Below are positions 54,105-61,696 of a stretch of DNA of 64,000 bases, piece by piece. The stretch spans positions 407,501 through 471,500 of the forward strand of contig NZ_CANMPJ010000001.1 of assembly GCF_947499705.1 (NCBI RefSeq), in the 5' to 3' direction. The DNA comes from an uncultured Erythrobacter sp. (lineage in GTDB: Bacteria > Pseudomonadota > Alphaproteobacteria > Sphingomonadales > Sphingomonadaceae). The notes beneath the pieces were generated by a model that saw only the letters and a program-made list of their open reading frames with translations, ran no database searches and was not told where the DNA came from. The position numbers were made by a program, and so were the translations under genes. The first letter of the stretch is position 1. Every line of letters begins with the position of its first letter.

Positions 54105-54203
54105 TCAAAACAATTCCTCAACCCCTGTGGTGCGGGCCGCTTATACACTGTGATGGTTTCGAGCAAGTTAGCCACGTCATGCGGGTCCCAACGCGCGAAC
54201 GGT

Positions 54204-55592
54204 TCAGGCGTTTCCGTAACGAGCCTTTAGCATGTGCCAGCTCGCTCGCAGGCCGTAGGCCGTGCCGCCTTTGGAACGTCCTGGCTTGGGGAATGGGCGC
54301 CACGCAAAAGTGTCGAAGTGCACCCAATCGATGCCTTCACCGACAAATCGATCGAGGAACAATCCGGCGACGCTTGCGCCTGCATAGGGGTTGGAATGCG
54401 CGTTGACGATGTCGGCGATGTCAGACTTGAGATACTCGCGGTAGGCATCGGGCAATGGCAAGCGCCACGGTTCGTCATCTGCCGATTTGCCCGCGTCGAT
54501 GAGTTCCTGTGCGGTTTCATCACGGCGGGTCATCATCGCCGCATAGTCCGGGCCTAGTGCGACGCGCGCCGCTCCGGTCAGCGTGGCAAAGTCGATGATC
54601 AGTTCGGGCTCTTCCTCGCTCGCCCGCGTCAGCGCATCGCCAAGGATCAACCGACCTTCTGCATCGGTGTTGTGAATCTCGACGCTCAGGCCCTGACGAC
54701 TATCGAGCACATCGCCCGGGCGAAATGCCGGGCCGGAGATAGCGTTTTCGACCGCCGGGATCAGCAGGTGGAGCCGAACCTTGAGACCTGCACTCATCAC
54801 CAGCCCTGCCAGCGCGATGGCATGGGCCGCACCGCCCATGTCCTTTTTCATCAACCGCATGCCGGACGCAGGCTTGATATCAAGACCGCCGGAATCGAAG
54901 CAGACGCCTTTGCCGATGATCGCCAGCACCGGAGCGTCCTTGTCGCCCCATTCGAGGTGCATGATCCGGGGAGCATGGTGCCGCGCCGCCGCGCGTCCGA
55001 CCGCATGGACCATCGGATAGCCCTGCTCGAGCGCATCGCCCTTGGTCACTTTCAACTCCGCACCGTGCGCCTTGACGAGTTTTTCTACTTCGCCTTCCAG
55101 CGCGGTCGGGCCCATGTCTTCGGCGGGCGTATTTACGAGGTCGCGCACCAGCATTTCAGCCTCGGCCTCAGCGATATAACCGGGAAGACGCCCAACTTGC
55201 TCGGTCAGAAGAACTCGCGGGCCGGTCGCATTGTCATCATCGCGGTAGCGGGTGAAGCGGTAATGCGCTGTCAGCCAGCCGAATGCCGCTGCGCCGGGCT
55301 GGTGATCCACCAATCGGTAGGTGCCTTCGGGCAGTTGTTCGGACAGTGCCGCAAGGCACCAACTCGTCATATTCTTCGGGTTCGCAACGCCGCCCATCGC
55401 GAACCATTTGTCGCCATCGGGCACGATCCCGACCTGCCCGGCGTTCCCTTCGAACTTCTGCGCCGCGAGACTTGAGCGCTGGCCAGCGGAAAGTGTCTTG
55501 GCGAATTCTTCATACGCACCAGCGGTGGTGAGATGGATCGCGGTTGCGTCTTGCCCGTGATCGGGCTGGATCAGGTCGTTGATATCGGTCAT
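54204..55592 (-). CDS. Leucyl aminopeptidase family protein (M17)
   Basis: 462 residues. M17 signatures are present: LAIIGKGVCFDSGGLDIKPASGMRLMKKDMGGAA with the metal-binding Lys/Asp, NTDAEGRLILGDALTRA, and IDFATLTGAARVALG. The variable N-terminal domain and length match the PepB-like branch common in alphaproteobacteria. It releases N-terminal residues in the cytoplasm with two divalent metals. Upstream of the SH3-like gene on the same strand. Confidence 0.93.
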   Translation of the reverse strand: MTDINDLIQPDHGQDATAIHLTTAGAYEEFAKTLSAGQRSSLAAQKFEGNAGQVGIVPDGDKWFAMGGVANPKNMTSWCLAALSEQLPEGTYRLVDHQPGAAAFGWLTAHYRFTRYRDDDNATGPRVLLTEQVGRLPGYIAEAEAEMLVRDLVNTPAEDMGPTALEGEVEKLVKAHGAELKVTKGDALEQGYPMVHAVGRAAARHHAPRIMHLEWGDKDAPVLAIIGKGVCFDSGGLDIKPASGMRLMKKDMGGAAHAIALAGLVMSAGLKVRLHLLIPAVENAISGPAFRPGDVLDSRQGLSVEIHNTDAEGRLILGDALTRASEEEPELIIDFATLTGAARVALGPDYAAMMTRRDETAQELIDAGKSADDEPWRLPLPDAYREYLKSDIADIVNAHSNPYAGASVAGLFLDRFVGEGIDWVHFDTFAWRPFPKPGRSKGGTAYGLRASWHMLKARYGNA

Positions 55593-55652
55593 CCTGCGTC
55601 CATAATCGCGCGCGTAAACTTGTCACGTCTCAATTGCAGGGGAGAGGGTGCG

Positions 55653-56480
55653 ATGCTCGTGAGGATTCTGGCAGGGCTGGGCCTTGCGGCGATGGCGGCG
55701 TGCTCGTCGGCAAGCGAAATTGGCAACGAACTTGGTGTCGACGACAGCCAAATCGTTGTTGGTGAAGAGACAGCAGAAGAGAAACTGGAACGCAGGCTGG
55801 CGGGCGGGGCGAAAGCGCGCGAGATCGCTGTTGAAAACGACTTGATGAAGTTCAGCTACAGTTGGCCAGCCGAAGCGGTCGCCATTGCTCCGCTTGATGC
55901 AGCGATGGAGATACGCGCCAAGACCGAGCAGGAAAAGTTCGAAGCAATGACGGTTGAGGCCAAGGCCGATGCTGAGCAGTATGACTATCCGTATCGCCCC
56001 TATGACTTCTCCAAGAACTGGGCGGTTGCCGCCGATACGCCCGGCTTTCTGAGTCTAGCAGCCGCGAACTACACCTATACCGGCGGTGCGCACGGCAACT
56101 CGGTGTTCGATTCGATGATCTGGGACCGCAAGACAGAGGCTGTGATGGTGCAGACCGACATGTTCGTGTCGCCTCAAGAGCTCGGAACGGCCGTACGCGA
56201 GGATTACTGCACCGGCCTTCGAGCGAAGCAGATGGAGCGGTTGGGTTCGAGCGTTGCCAATGAAACCGGAGCTTTCGACAATTGCCCGACGCTGGACGAG
56301 TTGGTTGTGGTGGTGGGATCGTCGAATGGCGAGGCATTCGATCAGGTCGACTTGCTTGCCGCACCCTATGTGGCTGGTTCGTATGTCGAAGGTTCTTATC
56401 AGGTAACCGTTCCCGTGACTCAGGCCGTAATGCAGGCAGTGAAGCCTGAATATCGAGCGGCGTTTGCGCTCGGAAGCTGA
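55653..56480 (+). CDS. DUF3298/DUF4163 family lipoprotein
   Basis: 275 residues from ATG 55653, after AGGGGAGAGGG. Lipobox LAAMAACSS; then an N-terminal DUF4163-like part (FSYSWPAEAVAIAPLDAAM) and the DUF3298 block LAAANYTYTGGAHGNSVFDSMIWD. Similar domains occur in PdaC and RsiV, which bind or modify peptidoglycan, but the catalytic parts of those proteins are absent. Likely a cell-envelope protein. Divergent from the aminopeptidase gene. Confidence 0.85.
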   Translation: MLVRILAGLGLAAMAACSSASEIGNELGVDDSQIVVGEETAEEKLERRLAGGAKAREIAVENDLMKFSYSWPAEAVAIAPLDAAMEIRAKTEQEKFEAMTVEAKADAEQYDYPYRPYDFSKNWAVAADTPGFLSLAAANYTYTGGAHGNSVFDSMIWDRKTEAVMVQTDMFVSPQELGTAVREDYCTGLRAKQMERLGSSVANETGAFDNCPTLDELVVVVGSSNGEAFDQVDLLAAPYVAGSYVEGSYQVTVPVTQAVMQAVKPEYRAAFALGS

Positions 56481-56518
56481 GCCAACACCCTCTCGCATTC
56501 TTGCGAGCCATTCGCTAT

Positions 56519-57352
56519 ATGGCGCTGATGCACGAATATCAGCTCATCGACGGCGACCAGACCGTCTATCGCGACGGCACGATCAAGCTTCACACCGAGG
56601 AAGGCTTTGACGGGATGCGCAAGGCCGGACGGCTGGCCGCGACCATCCTTGATGAAGTTGCAAACCTCGTCCAGCCCGGCGTCACCACCGAAAGCATCGA
56701 CACCGCGATCCGCGATATGATGCTGGATGGAGGCGCAGTGCCCGCGACGCTCGGCTATCGCGGCTACACCCATTCAAGCTGTATCTCGATCAACCACGTG
56801 ATCTGCCACGGCATTCCTTCGGACAAGGTGCTGAAGGAAGGCGACATCCTCAATGTCGACGTCACGCCGTTGCTCGACGGCTGGCACGGCGACACGTCGC
56901 GGATGTTCTTTGCTGGTGAACCGCCGCTCAAGGCGAAACGGTTGGTCGATGTGACCTACGAATGCCTGATGCTTGGCATCGAAGCGGCCAAACCCGGCGC
57001 GCGCCTCGGCGATATCGGTGCGGCGATCGAAGCCCATGCCAAACAGTTCCGCTATGGCGTGGTGCGCGAGTTTTGCGGCCACGGTTTGGGCCGCCTGTTC
57101 CACGACGCCCCCGAAGTGGTCCACGCGGCCAAGGCAGGGACGGGGCCGGAGCTGAAACCCGGCATGTTCTTCACCATCGAACCGATGATCAACCTGGGTA
57201 AGCCTTGGGCGAAGGTGCTGGGCGACGGCTGGACTGCGGTGACGCGCGACAAGTCGCTGAGTGCGCAGTTTGAGCACAGCCTCGCGATTACCGAGACCGG
57301 GACCGAGATCTTTACGAAGAGCCCGACCGGACGAGACAAGCCGCCTTATTGA
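56519..57352 (+). CDS. map: Methionine aminopeptidase type I
   Basis: 277 residues from ATG 56519 (ATG 56528 also possible; neither has a clear ribosome site). The metal ligands are seen: Asp in VDVTPLLDGWHGDTSRMF (two), His in FCGHGLGRLFHDAPEV, Glu in FTIEPMIN and Glu in QFEHSLAITETG. It removes the initiator Met from nascent proteins. A ~20-residue N-terminal extension (MHEYQLIDGDQTVYRDG) precedes the core. The third hairpin repeat abuts its stop. Confidence 0.95.
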   Translation: MALMHEYQLIDGDQTVYRDGTIKLHTEEGFDGMRKAGRLAATILDEVANLVQPGVTTESIDTAIRDMMLDGGAVPATLGYRGYTHSSCISINHVICHGIPSDKVLKEGDILNVDVTPLLDGWHGDTSRMFFAGEPPLKAKRLVDVTYECLMLGIEAAKPGARLGDIGAAIEAHAKQFRYGVVREFCGHGLGRLFHDAPEVVHAAKAGTGPELKPGMFFTIEPMINLGKPWAKVLGDGWTAVTRDKSLSAQFEHSLAITETGTEIFTKSPTGRDKPPY

Positions 57353-57451
57353 TTTTCGCACGCCCATCCGGGCGCGCGATCCTCGCTCGATGTGCAGCAA
57401 AGCTGCACCCGCTGCGGGCGGGCAGTCACCCTTGCGGCGCTCCGCGCCGAA
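57353..57451 (+). repeat. Dispersed three-hairpin intergenic repeat, copy 3
   Basis: Abuts the map stop codon. Hairpin 1 CGCACGCCC-ATCC-GGGCGCGCG (57357-57378), identical to copy 2; hairpin 2 GTGCAGC-AAA-GCTGCAC (57392-57408), a different but fully paired stem; hairpin 3 CGGCGC-TCC-GCGCCG (57435-57449). Linkers CCTCGCTC and CAGTCACCCTTGCGG are shared. Confidence 0.8.
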
Positions 57452-57463
57452 CACTCCCTTTCA

Positions 57464-57488
57464 TCATCCCGGACTTGATCCGGGATCG
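57464..57488 (+). repeat. CTTGA-loop palindrome, copy A
   Basis: ATCCCGGA-CTTGA-TCCGGGAT (57466-57486). It follows repeat copy 3 by about 13 bases, the same arrangement as at 24541-24675, and is inverted relative to the copy at 57794, with which it flanks a small gene. Confidence 0.8.
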
Positions 57489-57513
57489 GGCCTCTTTCGC
57501 GTAGGATGAGACC

Positions 57514-57816
57514 ATGCAACTACGAGACTTGCTTGAGAGAGCGAGCAGGGAACTTCTAATCGAGTTCGTACTCGCCGCGATCCATGGCTACACGATCATG
57601 GCGCGCGATCCTGACCTCACCGAAGACGATCGAACGATGATCAACAACCGGATACATTATTTGGTTGGGCATGCCCTATCGCTGTCGCGGCGCGAAGAAT
57701 TGGACGCATGGCGTTTCGATGGAATTGTGGAGAATTTCGGTCCACTTGCCCCTTCGCTGCAAAAGCACCCCTGGGAAGTCTTGAAGAAGCTGGATCCCGG
57801 ATCAAGTCCGGGATGA
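57514..57816 (+). CDS. Hypothetical protein, 100 aa, with C-terminus encoded by a palindrome
   Basis: AGGATGAG precedes the ATG at a workable distance. The product is helical and charged (LRDLLERASRELLIEFVLAAI, DLTEDDRTMINNRIHYLVGHA, ELDAWRFDGIVENFG) with normal composition, so it is likely real. The last residues DPGSSPG are encoded by the CTTGA-type palindrome at 57794, suggesting that insertion of the repeat replaced the original C-terminus. No family recognised. Confidence 0.6.
   Translation: MQLRDLLERASRELLIEFVLAAIHGYTIMARDPDLTEDDRTMINNRIHYLVGHALSLSRREELDAWRFDGIVENFGPLAPSLQKHPWEVLKKLDPGSSPG
57792..57816 (-). repeat. CTTGA-loop palindrome, copy B (inverted)
   Basis: ATCCCGGA-TCAAG-TCCGGGAT (57794-57814), the reverse complement of copy A. 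It lies within the end of the small gene and includes its stop codon. Confidence 0.8.
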
Positions 57817-57824
57817 CTTGAGAG

Positions 57825-58487
57825 CTAGAGAAACCAAACCGCCAAGACCGTAACCATCACGGCGATAACAACCACCGAAAACCCCAACATAGCCAAAACC
57901 GGCTTCGTCACGCTGCCCTGCGTCATCCAGTCATACCCAACCGCGATAGCCACCGTAATCGGCACCTGTACCGCAATTGCGACCGGGTCGGGCAGGTCCA
58001 ACACTTGCACTACGCGGGCATAGGCGGGGGTCATCAGCGCTAGCGTGCCAATCAGCATCGCCTGCCGGTGTGCGTGGATTTCGCGCCGCCGGGCAAAGTG
58101 CAGCGATGCGAAGTAGAGCGGCAGGAACGTCACAAGCGCGGCGAGGTTCACGATGGTCACTTCGGGGCGACCAAGTTCCTCGCCGATATTGATGGAGATG
58201 ATCGCGCCCGACACCGCCATCGCTGCGACAAGGGCAATCGAGGCACGGCCCAAGGCGCGGTGCATGTCCAGCCGCTGACCAGCCGCCAGCCACGCCTGGC
58301 TCGCCAGCAGTCCCAGCCACGCTGTCATCGTCACTGCATGGAACACTACCAGCAGCGTATAGCGTGCCTGCACCTCGGTATGCACCAGTGCCTTAGCCGC
58401 AAATGCGAGCAGGGTGAACGCCAGAAGCCCCTGCGCAATGCGGCTGAGCAGGAGGTTTTCCCGTCGGTGGTTTTCCGGTGCGCGCAC
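57825..58487 (-). CDS. Six-span membrane protein with conserved-looking His residues
   Basis: 220 residues, about six hydrophobic spans (IAQGLLAFTLLAFAAKALV, LLVVFHAVTMTAWLGLLASQ, ALVAAMAVSGAIISINIG, IVNLAALVTFLPLYFASLH and others). Several His lie at span edges (VVFHAVT, DMHRALGRAS, HFARRREIHAHRQAM), a pattern seen in small haem- or quinone-interacting membrane proteins such as the DUF2306 type; this is only a resemblance. GTG start overlaps the upstream stop (TAGTG). Downstream of ccmAB and the NTF2-like gene, probably one transcript. Confidence 0.75.
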   Translation of the reverse strand: MRAPENHRRENLLLSRIAQGLLAFTLLAFAAKALVHTEVQARYTLLVVFHAVTMTAWLGLLASQAWLAAGQRLDMHRALGRASIALVAAMAVSGAIISINIGEELGRPEVTIVNLAALVTFLPLYFASLHFARRREIHAHRQAMLIGTLALMTPAYARVVQVLDLPDPVAIAVQVPITVAIAVGYDWMTQGSVTKPVLAMLGFSVVVIAVMVTVLAVWFL

Positions 58488-58954
58488 TATTCCGTGTCTT
58501 CGCCGGGTCCCGTCTGACCGCCTGCGATCTTCCAGCCATCCTCGCGTTTGACCATGCCAACGGTCATCCAGCCGTCGAAGGCGAATTGCTCTGCGCCCGA
58601 TGCATCAAACATGGCGAGGTCGAAATGGGCCGAGACCAGCGCGCTGCGCTCGCCCAGGATCGATACCTGCATGGTGTCGGTCGTCATCCGCGGTTCCATG
58701 CCCGATGCGACCAGCTCCTCGAATGATGCTGCTGCCTCATCGCCAGAGGTGTACTGCACGCCGCCACGCTCAACCCAGTGAAAGCCGGGATTGTCGTCAT
58801 ACATGGCTGCGACCGCGCTACTCTGACCGCTGTTGACCGCCTCGACATACTGATCAAATGCCGCTTCGGCCTCGGCTTCTGTCGCAGGAATGCTCTGCTG
58901 CGGGGCGCAATTGACCAGTAGCAGGGCTGACGCAGCGGTTGCGAGAATTCTCAT
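58487..58954 (-). CDS. NTF2/SnoaL-like lipoprotein (DUF4440 type)
   Basis: 155 residues from ATG 58954, with AGAGAGG upstream; a longer frame extending antisense over ccmB is rejected. Lipobox LLLVNCAP. The mature domain AEAAFDQYVEAVNSGQSSAVAAMYDDNPGFHWVE..., VSAHFDLAMFD and GWMTVGMVKREDGWKIAGG reads as a cone-shaped NTF2-like fold. Such proteins bind small ligands or, rarely, act as isomerases. It starts two bases after the ccmB stop, suggesting co-transcription. Confidence 0.8.
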   Translation of the reverse strand: MRILATAASALLLVNCAPQQSIPATEAEAEAAFDQYVEAVNSGQSSAVAAMYDDNPGFHWVERGGVQYTSGDEAAASFEELVASGMEPRMTTDTMQVSILGERSALVSAHFDLAMFDASGAEQFAFDGWMTVGMVKREDGWKIAGGQTGPGEDTE

Positions 58955-58956
58955 AG

Positions 58957-59607
58957 TCAAACCTCTCTGGCGGCTCTGATGGCGGCTCCTGCCGCAAAGG
59001 GCGCGATGGCGACCAGCAGCAGGCTTATCGCACCAACGAAGCCAAGGCTTGCTTGATCCTGACGCGCGAGCGCGCCTGCGCCGAATATCAGGATCGGCAG
59101 CGCGAGCGGAATCAGCATCAGGCCCGACAGTGCCGCGCCTGCGCGTAGGCTCGCGGTGAGTGCGGCGATCATCAGACCGATTGCGGCAAGGCCGGGCGTG
59201 CCAGCGAGCAAGCCGATGAGGAGCAGATGCAAAGTGGGATTGTCGAGCGCGAGCAAAGCGGCTGCGGGGAAAGCGGCGAGAATCAGCGGCGGGCCGAAGC
59301 TGAGCCAATGCGCCAGCAGCCGTACCGCCATCATCATCTCTTCGGTCAGTCCGCGCAGCTTCAACTGGTCGAACGTGCCGAGCTCGATATCCTGCGCGAC
59401 AAGCTTTTCCAGCGGCAGGATCGCCGCAAGCAGAGCCGCGATCCATACAACACCGCCACCAGTCCGTGTGAGCATCACCGGATCAGGCCCGACCGCGAAC
59501 GGATACAGCATCGCGACCGCGACGAAGAACACGACAGGCAGCGCTGCACCGCCACCGGCGAAGGGGAAGAACTTGGCGAGATCGCGTTTCAGGAGCGTGC
59601 CGATCAT
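58957..59607 (-). CDS. ccmB: Haem exporter protein CcmB
   Basis: 216 residues with about six spans. FLLKRDLAKFF-like start ([19 protein letters not shown]), then VWIAALLAAILPLEKLVAQDIELGTFDQL and LAHWLSFGPPLILAAFPAAALLAL are characteristic of CcmB. With CcmA it forms the ABC transporter that releases haem-bound CcmE during cytochrome c maturation. ATGA overlap with ccmA. ccmC-H are not in this window. Confidence 0.93.
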   Translation of the reverse strand: MIGTLLKRDLAKFFPFAGGGAALPVVFFVAVAMLYPFAVGPDPVMLTRTGGGVVWIAALLAAILPLEKLVAQDIELGTFDQLKLRGLTEEMMMAVRLLAHWLSFGPPLILAAFPAAALLALDNPTLHLLLIGLLAGTPGLAAIGLMIAALTASLRAGAALSGLMLIPLALPILIFGAGALARQDQASLGFVGAISLLLVAIAPFAAGAAIRAAREV

Positions 59608-60215
59608 TCCGCGTCCTCATGTGCGGGGGCAAAGTCCTCGATTGCGAGTGTCTGAAGCCCTTCGATTGCCAATGGCTGGTGCGAGGCGATCAGGGCTATT
59701 CCGCCGCCGCCGATATGCAATTGGATCAGCGCCGTGACCTGCGCAATGGCGCCTTTGTCCAGCCCGCTCAGCGGTTCGTCCAGCAGCCAGACGGGAACCC
59801 CGCGATTGAGCAAGGCGGCAAATCCTGCACGTTTGCGCTGACCTGTCGAGAGGTAGCGCACCGGCACGTCCAGCAGCGGCTCCAGTCCCAACACAGTGAT
59901 CGCACCGCTCGGATCGTTGCAACCATCGACGCGCTCCCAAAAGGCGAGGGCCTTTCGAAGCGGCACATCCAGATCGAGCGCAGGCCTCTCGTCCAGCAGG
60001 CCGATAGCTCCGTCGCTGCTGCCCTTTCCCGCATAGGGGGATGTCAGCCCCGCCAGCGCACGGATTAGGGTCGTCTTGCCTGTCCCGTTCGCTCCGGTGA
60101 CATGCAGCGCCTCGCCGCTCGCCAGCACAAATGAAAGTCCGCGAAACAGCAGCCGGTCGCCCCGACGGCACGCGAGGTCGGTTGAAGAAAGAGAAGGGCT
60201 TGCAGAACCTTGCAT
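59604..60215 (-). CDS. ccmA: Cytochrome c biogenesis ATP-binding protein CcmA
   Basis: 203 residues, the short length typical of CcmA. Walker [18 protein letters not shown], signature [12 protein letters not shown], Walker [13 protein letters not shown], and the switch His in [10 protein letters not shown]. It powers the CcmAB(CD) complex. Overlaps ccmB by four bases. Divergent from the pterin dehydratase gene across 62 bases. Confidence 0.93.
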   Translation of the reverse strand: MQGSASPSLSSTDLACRRGDRLLFRGLSFVLASGEALHVTGANGTGKTTLIRALAGLTSPYAGKGSSDGAIGLLDERPALDLDVPLRKALAFWERVDGCNDPSGAITVLGLEPLLDVPVRYLSTGQRKRAGFAALLNRGVPVWLLDEPLSGLDKGAIAQVTALIQLHIGGGGIALIASHQPLAIEGLQTLAIEDFAPAHEDAE

Positions 60216-60277
60216 CGGCTGGTGCGTTAGGGAAAAGCGTCTCCGCTCACAACAACGCCTTACAAGGATCGATCTCC

Positions 60278-60571
60278 ATGGTTGCTGTCCCCGAACTCAC
60301 CGAAGCCGAACGCGAGCGTTTGCTGGCCGACCGTCCCGATTGGGAACTTGCTCGCGAAGGCAAGGCGATCACGCGCACGTTCCAGTTCAAGGATTTCAGT
60401 GAAGCATGGGGCTTTATGAGCCGCGTCGCGCTGATCGCCGACAGCCAGGATCACCATCCCGAATGGTTCAACGTCTACGCCAAGGTGGAGATCACCCTGA
60501 CCACGCATGACGCAGGCGGATTGTCGCAGCGCGATGCAGTGATGGCCAAGGCGATTGATAGTTTGGTTTAG
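60278..60571 (+). CDS. phhB: Pterin-4a-carbinolamine dehydratase
   Basis: 97 residues from ATG 60278 (AAGGA upstream), normal family length. [19 protein letters not shown] and the active-site block [21 protein letters not shown] are diagnostic. It dehydrates 4a-hydroxytetrahydropterin formed by aromatic amino acid hydroxylases. No phenylalanine hydroxylase gene is nearby. A longer upstream frame is antisense to ccmA and rejected. Confidence 0.95.
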   Translation: MVAVPELTEAERERLLADRPDWELAREGKAITRTFQFKDFSEAWGFMSRVALIADSQDHHPEWFNVYAKVEITLTTHDAGGLSQRDAVMAKAIDSLV

Positions 60572-60670
60572 TTTTTTGCTGCGCCCTCAAGCGCCGGGCG
60601 CGGGCCATCCGGCCCGCTTGGCTACGCGGCATAAGCCGCGTCGGGCAGTCGCCCTCTGACTGCCGTGGCC
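60572..60670 (+). repeat. Dispersed intergenic repeat, divergent copy 4a
   Basis: Abuts the phhB stop codon. GCGGGCC-ATCC-GGCCCGC (60600-60617) keeps the ATCC loop with a new, fully paired stem; ACGCGGC-ATAA-GCCGCGT (60624-60641) and GGCAGTC-GCCCTCT-GACTGCC (60644-60664) stand where hairpins 2 and 3 are expected. Primary sequence differs more than between the other copies, so this one is placed by structure. Confidence 0.6.
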
Positions 60671-60780
60671 AGGAAACAAACGGCGACGAAGTCGCCGCAA
60701 GCCCGACCGGGCGCCCGCAGCGATGCGACCTTCAGGTCGCGTGAGCGAGGAAATCGCGGCGCGGATGCGCTGCGAAAAAA
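60671..60780 (-). repeat. Dispersed three-hairpin intergenic repeat, copy 4b (inverted)
   Basis: Read on the minus strand it matches copies 1-3: CGCAGCGC-ATCC-GCGCCGCG (60755-60774), GCGACC-TGAA-GGTCGC (60725-60740), CGGCGAC-TTC-GTCGCCG (60681-60697), with CGATTTCCTCGCTC and CGGTCGGGCTTGCGG linkers. It points away from the convergent SDR gene, so it too lies just after a stop codon. Confidence 0.8.
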
Positions 60781-60788
60781 CAGGAATC

Positions 60789-61604
60789 CTACTTCCCTAA
60801 CAACGCAGCTCCAGCGCGTTGTTGCTTTCGCACGCGGCCGGGCATCCAGCGTTTGGCGAAGTTGAGCTGCCTGGCGGTCTTGCCGACGAGATAGTGCAGT
60901 TCGTCACCGTGAACTGCGTCCCACACGGTTTGCGCGACCTCCTCCACGGGAGTGATTTCAAGCCCGGCGGCTTTCACACGATCGCGAACAGCCTCGTTTG
61001 ACCGGCGGTTGCCGGTTCCGTCGAGCAACGGCGTTTCGATGAAGCTGGGGCAGATGGAGCAGCACTTGATCCCGTCGTCGGCCCATTCCGCATCAAGGCT
61101 TTCGGCGATCCCACGCACCGCGAACTTGGTCGCGCTGTAAACACTCATCCCACTGCCGCCCGTTATTCCGGCGGCGCTCGCGATGTTGACGAGGCTGGAA
61201 TCCGGGGCGCTCTTTTGAAGGTAGGGGTAGACCGCCTGAGCGCCGTAAAGAACGCCGCGCAGATTGATATCGAGGCAGCGGTCGATCTCTTCCTTGTCTA
61301 GTTCATGCAACGGGCCGCCAGTGCCGATTCCGGCATTGTTGACCATCACATCGATCCGGCCGCCGGCTGCAGTAGCGAACGCCTCGAGCGCTACGTCCCA
61401 GGCGTCCCGGTCGCGCACGTCCAGCTTGTGCAAGTATTTGAAGCCGCCGCCGATCAGCCCGAGCGTGTCCTGCATCCCGTCCGCGTTGACGTCGGCAACA
61501 CCCACGAACCAGCCGCGATCGCCGAAATGGGTCGCGACCGCTCGGCCGATACCGGATGCTCCGCCGGTTATGAATATGGAACGGCGTGTATCGTTGGCGG
61601 TCAT
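60789..61604 (-). CDS. SDR family NAD(P)-dependent oxidoreductase
   Basis: 271 residues. Cofactor motif ITGGASGIGRAVA near 12, VNNAGIGTGG near 88, and catalytic Ser with YSATKFAVRG near 155. The substrate loop CSICPSFIETPLLDG is followed by a basic C-terminal extension (AKRWMPGRVRKQQRAG). Classical SDRs of this type reduce or oxidise a wide range of alcohols or ketones; the substrate is unknown. Ends eight bases from inverted repeat copy 4b. Confidence 0.9.
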   Translation of the reverse strand: MTANDTRRSIFITGGASGIGRAVATHFGDRGWFVGVADVNADGMQDTLGLIGGGFKYLHKLDVRDRDAWDVALEAFATAAGGRIDVMVNNAGIGTGGPLHELDKEEIDRCLDINLRGVLYGAQAVYPYLQKSAPDSSLVNIASAAGITGGSGMSVYSATKFAVRGIAESLDAEWADDGIKCCSICPSFIETPLLDGTGNRRSNEAVRDRVKAAGLEITPVEEVAQTVWDAVHGDELHYLVGKTARQLNFAKRWMPGRVRKQQRAGAALLGK

Positions 61605-61696
61605 GTGATCCCTCTCCCCGACTGCGATTGATTGGCTCGTCTAAAGAGGTGAAGCGGGCTTGTCATTCCTCTCGTTCTCAATGATTGATCCGCGAA

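Noticed and set aside
58955-59446. Long upstream extension of the NTF2-like lipoprotein frame
   Set aside because: It overlaps ccmB in another frame; the start at 58954 has a good ribosome site and a lipobox.
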